A stretch of DNA of 64,000 bases from Epiperipatus broadwayi (Eukaryota; Onychophora; Udeonychophora; Euonychophora; Peripatidae): the NCBI GenBank assembly GCA_028023455.1, contig JAQFVV010013071.1:64001-128000 (forward strand), in the 5' to 3' direction. Numbering within the stretch: the first letter of the stretch is position 1; every line of letters starts with the position of its first letter. Under the pieces are notes generated by a model. The model was not told where the DNA came from, did no database searches, and saw only the letters and a list, made by a program, of their open reading frames with translations. Both the position numbers and the translations under genes were made by a program. Shown in pieces: positions 22,118 to 32,194 of the stretch.

Positions 22118-22424
22118 TGTATATACATGTGATGTGTTTATCTGTGGTTCCCTGCATGTATTGATAAACAGCAGCATAAGTACACCAATTTCTTCAAGCT
22201 TTCTCTTGGTAAGCTTGGTTTTTGGTCCATCAGAAAAATGTAATCCAGGTTTGTTGTCATCATCAGGTAAAATGTAATCCATGTAAAATGTTGGTCTCCC
22301 TTTCTGTCTAGGATTGTTGGTCTTGGTTTGATAGGTTTCAGACAAACAACTATCCTCTCCATGTTTAAGGCTATGAATTTCAGCACAAAGAAGTGGGTCA
22401 TTTTCTCCATGTGAATTCAAACTC
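22118..22424 (-). CDS. Candidate internal coding exon of an unknown host gene
   Basis: The exon would follow a TTTTCCTTAGCAG acceptor (exon starts at 22424) and be followed by a GTGAGT donor (intron starts at 22117). It is 307 bp: one base completing a previous codon, then 102 open codons, ending in phase 0. The product is mixed in composition and unlike the surrounding AT-rich frames, with the segments GRPTFYMDYILPDDDNKPGL and KTKLTKRKLEEIGVLMLLF. I do not recognise the family. No transposon signature is present. The neighbouring exons cannot be identified by eye, so the gene may extend beyond what can be read, or this may be an isolated pseudo-exon. The second frame open over the same stretch (22138-22410) looks like a shadow. 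Confidence 0.45.
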
Positions 22425-22429
22425 CTGCT

Positions 22430-23080
22430 AAGGAAAACAGTCTACTATCTTGCCTTCAGCTACATCAGTTTATGGTAGCTATTCTGAAAATTCCATGGTC
22501 AGCTAAAACCAACTCCTGCACTTCATCAAGTTGCAACAAAATATTGTAACCAACTTTTCAGCTGATCATTCTTACAAAAATTATTATCCAGACTGACTGA
22601 TATTTTTTATCAGCCCTTTTTATAAAATGGTCTCAGATGATAACAACACCTTGATTGAAAACAGTTTTTATTTTAATCTCTCTAATCCCTTTGAAAACAT
22701 ACATGTTTTTACTTAGGGGATTTTTAATAAATAAAAATTTTGTTTAATTAATTAAAAAATTTCAAAAATAAGTATGATGTTTTTACATTTCAAAATTAGA
22801 ATTACAAATAATATTTATCAGACCTTTTTAAAATATTTAATTTTACAATAATATTTTAAATCAGAGTTATTATTTATTTATTTCAATGAATGTAGAAAAT
22901 ATTTATAATTTTTGTCTGTGTTTATTTCTACTTTTTCTTTACTCTATATATATTTATGCGCACACACTATAATGTGTCCGATGTAAGCCAACTGGTTACA
23001 GTATATATATATATATTTAGCTCAAAACCAGTCTGGGATGGGGACAATTCTAGATAAAGATGATTTGAATGCTTTCTCTT
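22430..23080. other. AT-rich DNA, no gene seen
   Basis: If the 22118-22424 exon is real, this would be its upstream intron. Nothing else is visible. Confidence 0.4.
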
Positions 23081-23084
23081 GTAG

Positions 23085-23135
23085 CATTTATCATAAAAAA
23101 AAGCTTGTTTAGAGCTATTGGCATGCTCTTTATAT
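23085..23135 (+). repeat. Short family B-like fragment
   Basis: AAGCTTGTTTAGAGCTATTGG followed by GCATGCTCTT is the same block, in the opposite orientation, as AGCATGCTAATATCTCTAAA at 31895. Confidence 0.4.
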
Positions 23136-23229
23136 TACATATATATATATATTGCGATTAAGTCAAATATTTTTTTTACTTTGGGGAAATATATATATAT
23201 TAGTTTGCTTGTGTGTGTGGTGCAATTGT

Positions 23230-23480
23230 TCTCAAAGCTGTGTATTGTTACCAAATATATAAATGAGAACGAACGAGTTTAGTGCTTTCGAAGAGTACAA
23301 CCTTAATAATCATAGCTTGACTGTTAATATGGTTAATGATATGCAAATTTATGCTAAATATGCTAGTCATTTCATTTCCTCACTAAAGCATAGCATGTGT
23401 CTTTCCTGTTTATGGCATCTTTGATTATAAACAGAGATGGTAGATTGATAAATATCTGTAAAGAAAATAGTTCAATAATA
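23230..23480 (-). pseudogene. Penelope-like element 3' end (type C), minus strand
   Basis: The minus strand carries a degraded peptide with NRKDTCY and then a tail with AGCTATGATTATTAAGG and CTTCGAAAGCACT, matching the tail after the GIY-YIG remnants at 14.1 and 39.5 kb. It is the most diverged of the three type C copies. Confidence 0.5.
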
Positions 23481-23484
23481 GTAA

Positions 23485-24670
23485 ATCCATGGTTAAAAAA
23501 TTACAAAAGGAGAATTTAAACATATATAATGAGATATTATTTTATATAGCGCTATGTTTTTATACTGTAATAGTGATATTAGCGATTAAGCCAATGCACA
23601 TGTGCTTTACAGATAAATTATAAATGTATACTCTCACTTTTCCAGACATGAGATATAGTTTTTTTTAGGAAAGATGGAATTAATCCACCCATGAGAAACT
23701 CCATGGTATAAGAATGGAATTCAGTAAATTTATGAATGAGTGTTTTAAGAATTCATTTATTTGTCATGAAACTGGTGAAATTTAGAATCAAAATTTAATA
23801 ATGGTAAAATAATTTATTTTTCGAAAGAACAACTGGATCAAGAATAAAATGGACTATTAATAAATTGAAAAGAATATTAAAAAGATCAATTTCATTGAAG
23901 AAAAAATACATATGCATTAGTCATCCCTTATCCTTGACATTTAGTTTCAAGTTATGGCATAGATACTGAAATTCGTAAATGGTAGCAACCTATATAAAAT
24001 ATTTTTTAATTCATACTTATTGCAGTGATTCATTAAAAAGTAAAGCTTACAAAATAATAAAATGTAATAAAAAAATCAAATGGCTTGTTGTTTAGGAATT
24101 CACAAGAATTTAAGCACCAGAAATGATCAAGCTGGGTTGTGATCCATGCAGCTGGAGTTCCTGTCTACTATTATAATGTTGCTTCAAACCATTTACTAAT
24201 TAAATGTTTTAAAAATATTGAGATATTTTCAGTCATAATAGTAATAATGTTAATAATATTCAATTAATCAAAATTATCTCTTCTTCAAAAATGTGGTAGA
24301 TTCAAAAAATAAACGTATGATCTTTTTTGTAATGCCAATGCATAAACATATATGCATAATTGTGCAAAAAGTGAAATTTGGTGATTTATATATTATAAAT
24401 TTATTTTTACTTTGAAAAGCTTGAATGCATAAGTGCAAGTATGTACTGCATATATTTAATATCACTGTCATTACTTTATATATGCACACTAAAAACAATT
24501 TATGTTTTCTTGCTGCTTAACTATAAAATCCTTTGCCAAGAGATTATTAAAATCAGACTAGTTCTCCTGAATATCCTTTTGCAAACAAATCAATAAATCA
24601 TTTTTTTTTTCAATGCCAAGATAAATTTGAATTTGGCTTCTTCACGATGTTTTTATTAGATTAATTATTA
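23485..24670. other. AT-rich DNA, no gene seen
   Basis: No recognisable feature. The 74-codon minus-strand frame at 24274-24498 has no domain. Confidence 0.45.
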
Positions 24671-24784
24671 TGGTGATGTGATGTGATGTACTGTGACTTC
24701 TCCTTAAATGGAGTCAGGAATCTCTCAGCATCTATGCCCAAAGAAACCTGTTAGCCACTTTATCTACCCCTTCTTTTTACCACC

Positions 24785-25492
24785 CTAAGCTTTCCCATAA
24801 TCTGCTCCATCCCATTTCCACAACATAATCTTTGTCAACTCTATGGCCCTTATATCTAAATCCCCTTTATCTTTTTCCAAACACAGCATAAAAAACAATA
24901 ACCAACTTTCTGTAAAATCACTTTGTTCATATTTATTCTTCCATAACTTCATTATTTGTACCCTTTCTGCTTTCAAGCATTTACCTTCAATCAACAGATT
25001 GCTAATATTTTCTATGCCTTCCTTACACAATTTGTAGACTAAATCACCCATATTTTTTCATTTACATGTTTATTCCCTTGTTGCTAAAGATCCCATTTGA
25101 GCCTTAATAATAAACTACTTTCCTTGCTATTATCATAAATTAACTCGCACCCAATGTTCCGTTTACTTTTATATATATTTAAACTTTTTTACTCTCCGTA
25201 CTAGTTCTCCATCTCTCCAACTCCCTATTCTTTATTAATGCACCTATTCTTTTATCCCATTTCTTACCACTTAACACTCAACAATCCTCCTAACACAATC
25301 ATCCCATCTTTTGTACAAGTATACTGATATAAATTCTTTATCCACATCTTTTGCATACCGCATTATCTTTCTCACCCATCTTGTTGCCTGCCCTTTACTC
25401 GTAACCCAATTAAATACTATTTTGGCTATTCTTTTACTATCCATAAACTGCAACCTATCAAACATTTTCATTTTTCTTTTTGCATCTCTCAT
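24785..25492 (-). pseudogene. LINE polyprotein fragment, C-terminal region
   Basis: Minus-strand frames 25271-25492 (starting MRDAKRKMKMFDRLQFM, with later TRWVRKIMRYAKD) and 24785-25051 (with LCKEGIENISNLLIEGKC) continue the same LINE protein toward its C-terminus. The frames are separated by stops and shifts. The last one ends shortly before the noncoding 3' end and repeat tail. Confidence 0.7.
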
Positions 25493-25964
25493 CTAAAAAC
25501 TTGACCATCCCATTTCTCCTTGAATTGCCTCCTTTGCTGTCCACATCTCTGCATCTAATGCATGTCTTCCTACTTCCCTTTGTACTTTTTTTAAGTAATC
25601 TAATGCCCCTTTATTGACACATAACTCATCATTACCATATGTTAACCCTGCTACTGCAATCCCCTTCCATATGATTCTAGCTACATCATATTTATTATAT
25701 GAAAACCTTGTTAATTTCTTTACCAAACCCTTTCTTTTCTTTGCTTCATTTATCATTTTTTTCCCCACTCATCCAAGCAATTTTCTTGATTACTTAAGAT
25801 AATTCCCAAATAACTATATCTATTTACCACACTTAACTTTATATCCCCCAATAAAAATTCTAAATCTTCTTTTCCCCCAGTATTAACCACCATTATATCT
25901 GATTTTTCTTCAATAAATTTAATCCCCATCTCTTTACCCACGTTTGTACATGTCCTCAGCATGA
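25493..25964 (-). pseudogene. LINE polyprotein fragment, end of reverse transcriptase and thumb
   Basis: Two adjoining minus-strand frames. The first (25753-25964 within the frame starting at 26013) includes GIKFIEEKSDIMVVNTGGKE and RYSYLGIILS, the block that follows the YADD palm in LINE enzymes. The second (25493-25768) includes GIAVAGLTYGNDELCVNKGA and QREVGRHALDAE, then WSSF, a pattern known from arthropod and other invertebrate LINEs (GLTYGNE...QxEVGRxALG...GWSSF). The first about 16 residues of the upstream frame derive from the neighbouring family B repeat, not from the LINE. Confidence 0.75.
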
Positions 25965-25965
25965 T

Positions 25966-26125
25966 AGCAAACTCTAGACAGTAGTGCCACCCAGTGCAAA
26001 TCTTAGTACTCAATGGATACTAAATGATTTGTACAGAAAATCTCTATCTATTGCATACTCTTCTAATATTCCTAGACTAGTTTCTAACTTCTGTCTTTTA
26101 TCAGTTCGTAGCTGATTTTATACAA
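25966..26125 (-). repeat. Hammerhead repeat family B, degenerate copy
   Basis: Recognisable family B blocks (ACTAGTTTCTAACTTCTGTC on the plus strand). The hammerhead core reads CTGATAA instead of CTGATGA and stem I no longer pairs, so it is inactive. Confidence 0.7.
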
Positions 26126-26170
26126 AAACATTCTAGCATCTGGTATTTTACAAATGCAGAAATATGAATT

Positions 26171-26269
26171 CTTTTTTTTTTTTATATGTCAAAGCATTGA
26201 CCGGGAAGTGAACCCGGGCCGGCTGCTTGGAAGGCAGCTACACTAACCACTAGACCACCAACGCTTGAC
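26171..26269 (-). mobile_element. tRNA-derived SINE, copy 7
   Basis: T-run, then inverted B box and A box (minus strand GTTGGTGGTCTAGTGGTTAG). The short repeat AATATG at 26161-26166 and 26270-26275 may be the remains of the target duplication. Confidence 0.85.
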
Positions 26270-26682
26270 AATATGTATATTTTTTTGATTAAAGATTTGG
26301 TTAAAATTTAGGAAATTATGAATGCCATTTTTGTAAAATCTTGTTAATATAAAATCACTTAACACAAAATAACAATTTTTATAAATTTCAGCAAACTCAG
26401 TCCTCATTAAAATTTAAATTCAGGAAAACAATTAATGATGCTGATGTGAAATTTTTTAAAATGAAATACCAGTTAATATAAGCTAATTAAAGTCTCTTAG
26501 AAAATAACAACAACAACAACAACAACAACAAAAACGATATTGTTAATGTGAAATTATTACAAAAGCATTGAAAATAAGAGACTATTTCTTGAAGCAGTAA
26601 GAAAATTTCACAGCTTTGTCTAAACCGGAGTTTTTTTTTTAAAATCCAGTTTACATAAGATGGTGTAGAACATGATAATATG

Positions 26683-27122
26683 TTGGATATTTCCATCATC
26701 TATCATTAAATGTTCAATGCCTAGAAAATTTTAAATTTAATTTAAATTTTTCAAATACAAACAACTGTTAGTAATAACACACAAATAGACAACACGGGTT
26801 AGTATATTACACAGCATTTTGGGTGATATTATTCTCTGCTTACCTTCATATGTTGCTGGCCTGACCAATGACAATGTTAGCATAGTAGTCAAACTTATGC
26901 CTTTAGATTCTTGAATATTGAATTGCTGGCCAGGCCAGCAACACCTGAAAAAGATCAGAGAATAATACCACTCGAATTGTTGTGTAATCTACTAACCTAT
27001 TTTGTCTATTTGTGTGTTATTGCTAAGAGTTGTTTGTATTTGAAAAGTTTAAAGTTTAAAATGTTCTAAACCGTCAACATTTAATGATAGATGACGGAAA
27101 TAGTCCAACCTATTACCACATC
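26683..27122. repeat. Long fold-back repeat
   Basis: Arms of about 190-200 bp (26683-26885 and 26918-27122) are inverted copies with scattered differences. The outer blocks are ATCATCTATCATTAAATGTT and its complement near 27095; the inner blocks are GTTGCTGGCCTGACC and GGCCAGGCCAGCAAC. The centre is about 30 bases. No transposase frame and no clear target duplication; a MITE-like element or a snap-back insertion. Confidence 0.75.
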
Positions 27123-27129
27123 TAAATAA

Positions 27130-27590
27130 AAACATTATCACAATTTTTCAGGACAAATGGTATAGTAGTTTCTTTTATTTCCAGCTAAAAGATATTAGTG
27201 ACATTTTGTTACATTATATATATATTTTAAACAAACATTTTCTTTTTTTAAATAATATTCTTTAAAAATATTTTTTTGTTTTGCTACTATTTTGTTTTTC
27301 TAAAAAAATAAAATAAAATAGTGATTAATTATAAATTATTTTTCAAATCTTGGAAAAGTATGAGCTCTCTTTGTACAAAGAATAAATTATTTTTTTAAAG
27401 TTCATTCTTTTTTTTAAAAAAAATATCATTTAGTTTTGTTGTAACAGTTTTTTTTTAATTTAAATTTTATTTTATTAAATAATTAAAATTATAATGAGAT
27501 TTTTTTAAAATGCTAATACAATTATGTATATATTTTTTATTGATTAGTTTTATAGTTATCTTTTATAATAAAATTAGAAGCGTGTGAGGC
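27130..27590. other. AT-rich DNA, no gene seen
   Basis: Very AT-rich, with T-runs and nothing else recognisable. Confidence 0.5.
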
Positions 27591-27596
27591 GCTGGA

Positions 27597-27702
27597 AAGC
27601 GTTGGTAGCCGAGTGGTCAGCACAGCTGCCTTACGAGCAGTTATCCCGTGTTTGCGGGTTCGCTTCCCGGCCGATGCTTTGACACATGAAAAAAAAAAAA
27701 AA
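27597..27702 (+). mobile_element. tRNA-derived SINE, copy 8 (well preserved)
   Basis: The acceptor strands GCGTTGG (27599-27605) and CCGATGC can pair over seven positions. A box TAGCCGAGTGGTCAGC, anticodon-like stem GCTGC-CTTACGA-GCAGT, B box GGGTTCGCTTCCCGG, then TTTGACACATG and a run of A. Despite the good fold, the poly-A end and many sister copies mark it as a SINE rather than a tRNA gene. Confidence 0.9.
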
Positions 27703-28029
27703 GAGAAGCTATAATAATTATTTTTATAAGTCTATACAAAAGTTAATGGCTAAGCGCTCGCTCGTGTTGCCTCATATTCATAGTATATGCTACTATAGGT
27801 TTGCCAAAAGCAAACAACATTTCCAAGGTTTTGCTAGTTCGGATTCAAATCTATTCATGGAGATGGCAAGTGGACCGTGAGATTTATTTTCATCATCATC
27901 AGCAGTAGCTACTAACAAGTAAATATGATCATTCCAAATCCAAGAAAATAAAAATATAATAGTAATAACAAGAGCAACAACAACACAGCAGAGATGGAAA
28001 AGTGATAATAATTGCAACAACATACTGGA

Positions 28030-28144
28030 CATATCTTGCATTGGTGGTCGAGAGGTCAGCGCGACTGCCTTGCACTTTCAGGCAGTTGCCCGGGTTGCGG
28101 GTTCACGTCCCGACCGATGCTATGACACTTAAACAAAAACAACA
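28030..28144 (+). mobile_element. tRNA-derived SINE, copy 9
   Basis: Target duplication AACATACTGGA at 28019-28029 and 28145-28155. The middle region holds an expanded CTGCCTTGCACTTTCAGGCAG hairpin, as in copy 1, so the two belong to one subfamily. Confidence 0.9.
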
Positions 28145-28159
28145 AACATACTGGAGATG

Positions 28160-29180
28160 ATTTTTCTGATTACAGATCAATCCCCGAATCATAAATATGA
28201 TAACAAATTGAACATGTGGGTCTGTTATTCACTTTATGTGATATTTTATGATGTGGTCTTTTGCTGTAGACATTGTTTAAATAAAAGACTTTAATACTTT
28301 GCCTATTTGTAACTCTCCATTGGATTCTGTTCTCAATCACATCTCAATGAAAGCCATCAATACTACATTTCTTTAGAACATTTTTAAAGCAATCCTTTTA
28401 ATGTAGACAGTCTGTTTCTTCCATTAAAATCATGCTCAAGTTTACAATAAATTTTTTTGGGCGGACATTTTATATCAACCATTCTGTAAAGGCTTATAAA
28501 TATTAATTATGAGCAGTGTGGTTTGTAGAATGGCACTCTTTGGAGATCAAGGTCTAAAGCTCACATCTCCAGTTCTGTCACTTACAAGGCTTAATTAAAC
28601 ATCTTATGAATTCTAAGAGTAAAACACTTGATTATTTGGTCCACTATAATTTAGAGCAGCGGTAGATTGGGAGACTTGAGGTCTGAAAGTCTGTGGATTG
28701 TAGATCTTTTTTTTTTACTTACACTGGCTGTACTACATGAGAATTTTTATATAAATTTTTGAATTACATAACTATTTGATTATTTATGTATTCACTTAAT
28801 TTTATAATTCATGACAATCTTTTTGGAATATTCACCCAAAAAAATTCACGAGTTAAAGATTATACATAAGGAATCAACTGCTGTATTTATTTTTGCTGAT
28901 TTTACTAACAAAATTTAATATTACATAACTGATAGTATTTGGTATTTACATATTATCCAATCACTCAAGATTTGTCAGCCATGTTTTTTGCATTATACAT
29001 TTTCAGGGGCCTATAATAACTAAATTGAAAATAAAATGGCTGACTAGAAGATGTATTTAACATTTACCTTTTTTATTATTATTATAAAAATAAAATAAAT
29101 TACACAAAAGTATGACAATTGATAGAAATTAAATTAAATTAAATAATTTAAACTGCAATGTACAAAGTAGCAGATGTGGT
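28160..29180. other. Unannotated DNA, no gene seen
   Basis: No open frame above 60 codons with a meaningful product and no recognised repeat. Confidence 0.45.
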
Positions 29181-29183
29181 TAT

Positions 29184-29337
29184 TCATATCGACTGCCTGA
29201 AATGCCTAACAACTTTCAAAGTCACCATAAGTGCATCTTCTTTGTGTATAGACACAGACTTTTCATCAGGGCAGATTCCCATATCTTTTTCAAATACTCC
29301 ACTGCATGGTCTTCTGTCAATGGAAGAAACCAAATTT
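29184..29337 (-). pseudogene. Short possible coding remnant, unknown
   Basis: A minus-strand frame of about 50 codons with mixed composition (DRRPCSGVFEKDMGICPDEK, then SVSIHKEDALMVTLKVV) ending at a stop at 29184-29186. A TTTCTTCCATTGACAG string within it could be a splice acceptor. I do not recognise the family. It may be a transposase or gene remnant, or chance. Confidence 0.25.
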
Positions 29338-29444
29338 TAATCATCTTGCAAAAATGTTTCTGAAAAACAACAACAAAGAAGCTGAATGTAAGAAGTCAAT
29401 GTTTGAAGTGTGTTAGCATTTATACATTATAATATATATATATA

Positions 29445-29660
29445 TATAATTAATTTGTGAATGGAATTTATAATAGATTTATTAATGTTTTTGAAACTTA
29501 ACATGAATTTATAATCGATTTATTAATATTTTTTAAAATTAATAATATTCAGTAAAATAAGTGAGAAAAAATGATAAATAAATACTTGTATGCCCCTGAA
29601 GATGTATAATTAAAAAAAAACATAGCTGCCAAACTTGGATGATGGAATAATATATTAGTA
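29445..29660. repeat. Dispersed repeat shared with 54.25-54.45 kb
   Basis: The blocks TTAATATTTTTTAAAATTAA, ATAAATAAATACTTG, CCCCTGAAGATGTATAATTA and AGCTGCCAAACTTGGATG occur in the same order at 54290-54410. The type of element is unknown. Confidence 0.55.
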
Positions 29661-29664
29661 CCCA

Positions 29665-30480
29665 ATATTTATATGATATTCTTTCAGTAATGATATGTCT
29701 TTTTTGTGGTTGGCGAGTTGCTTGCTACTCTTATAAATAATCTAATTCGATCTGAAATATTTTATTTTTCAAATAAAAACTAACCATCTATTTAGTCTCT
29801 ACAGTTGATGCCTAAGTAGTCACTTTAAAAAACCTTGATTTGTCCTAAAAAATTTCCATTTTCTGCAAAAAATCTCTCAGATCCTAAAAGCATGGAAGAC
29901 TTAATATATTAACATTAAATCTTTCATTTAAATTTAATTAATTCAGAACAAATGTATTTATCATGAGGATGTGCAGCAAGAATAAACAAACTTCAAGATT
30001 TAATGTGTTTAAAAAATAGTTAAATTTAATTTACATTGAATAATATTTTACAAAAAAATAAATAAATCATAATCTGTTTCATGAGCTTTAGAAAATGAAA
30101 TTTATTAATTAACTTACATCTCCATTGCACTAATCTTGATTAAGTTATTTACAAAACTGGTTTACAATTTTTTTATGATATTAATCGCTGCAAATTAATT
30201 TTTATTATTATTTATTTCCTTTCTGTAATATAGAAAATGTATTTAAAAAAAAATGGGCTGAAAAATTCATAATTATTTTTATTCGTGCGCGGATGCTTCA
30301 GATCGTCCATTTAATATTCTTCACTTACATGATTAATCAATTAATTCAAGAGTAAAAAAAAAACAATTACTACATTTTAACCCAAATGCTATTTAAAACA
30401 GATTACGTATATCTACAGATCAATATATATATATATGTAAGACTTCATCAAGTTCTCCAATAATATGTAGATATGTCTAA
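29665..30480. other. AT-rich DNA, no gene seen
   Basis: No recognisable gene or repeat. Confidence 0.45.
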
Positions 30481-30501
30481 AAATTTACACTAATCTATTA
30501 G

Positions 30502-30791
30502 GTAATAATTTACTAAGGCTGTAACCTTAGAAATAAGCGTCTGAAAAATACGAAGGTAGGGACCTCTATAGGTCTTAAAAACACAAGCTTACGCTAGAGA
30601 ATCCTTCTTTACTTCAACCTACTTTTATATATAAATAGGTGAAGCTGAAGTGTTTTGATCTAAGAGTGAAGCTTGTGTTTTTAAGACCTATAGAGGTCCC
30701 TACCTTCGTATTTTTCAGACGCTTATTTCTAAGGTTACAGCCTTAGTAAATTATTACTTAATATAATAATGGGCGTTTAATAAAAATTTAT
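30502..30791 (+). mobile_element. Short retroelement-like insertion with perfect 89-bp inverted repeat
   Basis: Positions 30502-30590 and 30669-30757 are exact reverse complements (89 of 89 by my reading), separated by a 78-base loop that contains ACTTCAACCTACTTTT and AATAGGTGAAGCTGAAG. A 34-base A/T-rich tail follows. The flanks repeat ATTTACACTAATCTATTAG (30483-30501) and ATTTACAACTAATCTATTAG (30792-30811), a target duplication with a 1-base indel that begins exactly at the left arm. Sequence relatives lie inside the large palindrome at 50.2-50.7 kb. No reading frame. Confidence 0.85.
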
Positions 30792-30814
30792 ATTTACAAC
30801 TAATCTATTAGAGA

Positions 30815-31890
30815 GCTCTGCCTAGTTTACCACAGTTTTAAAGTATTGGACTCAAAAGTCAAAAGGTTTCTGATCGATGATCAATTTATTATTTCCAATG
30901 TTTGAATATTACATTACTGCTATATTAGATTGTAAACATTAACTATCTGCTTAAAGATAGACCCCATATATCACATTTCCATTTTCTGAGAATATCTGTC
31001 ATTTCCATTATTTCTCTTTCTCTCACCATCAGCAATTCCTTTGAACCCCTTCAAATTATTCCACCTGTAGGTATATATCTAAACCACTTTCTCTTCACCT
31101 TTTTTTGTATATATATTATTTATCTCTTGCATTTTTCAATATGTATATATCAGTGTTTCTGATTTATCTTTCTAATTCATTTCCAAATTTTTATTTATGC
31201 AATCTTTTTAAAAAACCGAATGTCCAAATAACACTAAATAGCAGCACTCCAATGATAGCTAACTTCAAATGGACACGGAAGAATCTCCCATTATTAAAAA
31301 TGTGTTTAACCTTTGTAAAAATCATGATTACTTTTTTTAATGATTAGTTTTATTATTAGATACCCAACTTTCCAAATATTTGAAAGCAATAACTGATTCC
31401 AGAACTTGTTATCCATTTATCAACTCTGTTCCATCTATTTATTTTACTGTTTTAATTTTAACTGTGCTTTATGTGTTCTCTTTAAATTCATCTTTAATTT
31501 TTAAAGTGTTTCTATATGATCAATAAGTCTTCATATTACTGTGTATGCACTCCATTTTTATAAGTATTTATGAAAACCATATTTTTTTTTGCAACTTATT
31601 CAAATATATTTTAAACAAATAGGATAAAATTATTATCCTTTTCTTCCTGAAATGCTCTGATTTACAAAAGTTTTTTCTTTCTCCTTTCAGTTTATTTCTT
31701 TCCTCTTTAGAATATCCAATTCAATTTATCCCCTCAATAACCTTTTCTAAATCAATATAACAAATGTTTCTTTATATACATATTTTAATAATTGTCTTCA
31801 TAATCCCATATTTTCTAGTCCCTTATTTTTTTCTAAATTCAAATCGCTTTTCTAATTTACACACACACATACATATATATATATATTATA
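30815..31890. other. AT-rich DNA, no gene seen
   Basis: Frames at 31105-31347 and 31764-31952 are hydrophobic low-complexity products without domain features. Confidence 0.45.
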
Positions 31891-31894
31891 ATGA

Positions 31895-32130
31895 GCATGC
31901 TAATATCTCTAAACAAGCTTTGCCAATAAATGCCAGAAGAGAAAGCATTTAAAATCTCTATCTAGAATTATCCCTATTGCCAAACCAGTTTCAAACTGAT
32001 GGCTCTCTTCAGTGAGGCACTAGGATTTCAGACACTAGATCTAAAATGCCAACTCAAGCACAGCATTTATCAAATACTTTACTATTAAGTAGAAAATCTG
32101 AAGTTTTCAGACATCTATATGTCTTCAAAT
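31895..32130 (-). repeat. Diverged family B-like copy
   Basis: Block order as in family B, including GAAACTGGTTTGGC and CTAGATAGAGATTTTAAATG on the minus strand. The core position reads CTGAAGA, so the hammerhead is broken. Shares its particular variants with 10.9 kb. Confidence 0.6.
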
Positions 32131-32141
32131 CCAACTATCTA

Positions 32142-32143
<2 letters not shown>

Positions 32144-32185
<42 letters not shown>

Positions 32186-32190
32186 TATAT
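32144..32190. repeat. (TA)n microsatellite
   Basis: Nearly uninterrupted AT dinucleotides for about 45 bases. Confidence 0.95.
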
Positions 32191-32194
32191 AGTG

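Larger units (their letters stand above)
24671..25964 (-). mobile_element. Non-LTR LINE, 3' part with (CATCA)n-type tail
   Basis: The fragment covers the end of the reverse transcriptase and the C-terminal region of a LINE polyprotein. It is read in at least three frames on the minus strand and ends near 24680 with the sequence TAAGGAGAAGTCACAGTACA followed by repeated CATCA units. The same 3' end with the same repeat tail occurs alone at 61234-61270 on the plus strand, which identifies the true 3' terminus. It abuts a degenerate family B copy at about 25965. Confidence 0.8.

Noticed and set aside
27597-27702. Functional tRNA gene (good cloverleaf-like fold)
   Set aside because: It has a poly-A tail and a TTTGACACATG tail shared with fifteen dispersed sister copies, several flanked by target duplications. 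It is a SINE.
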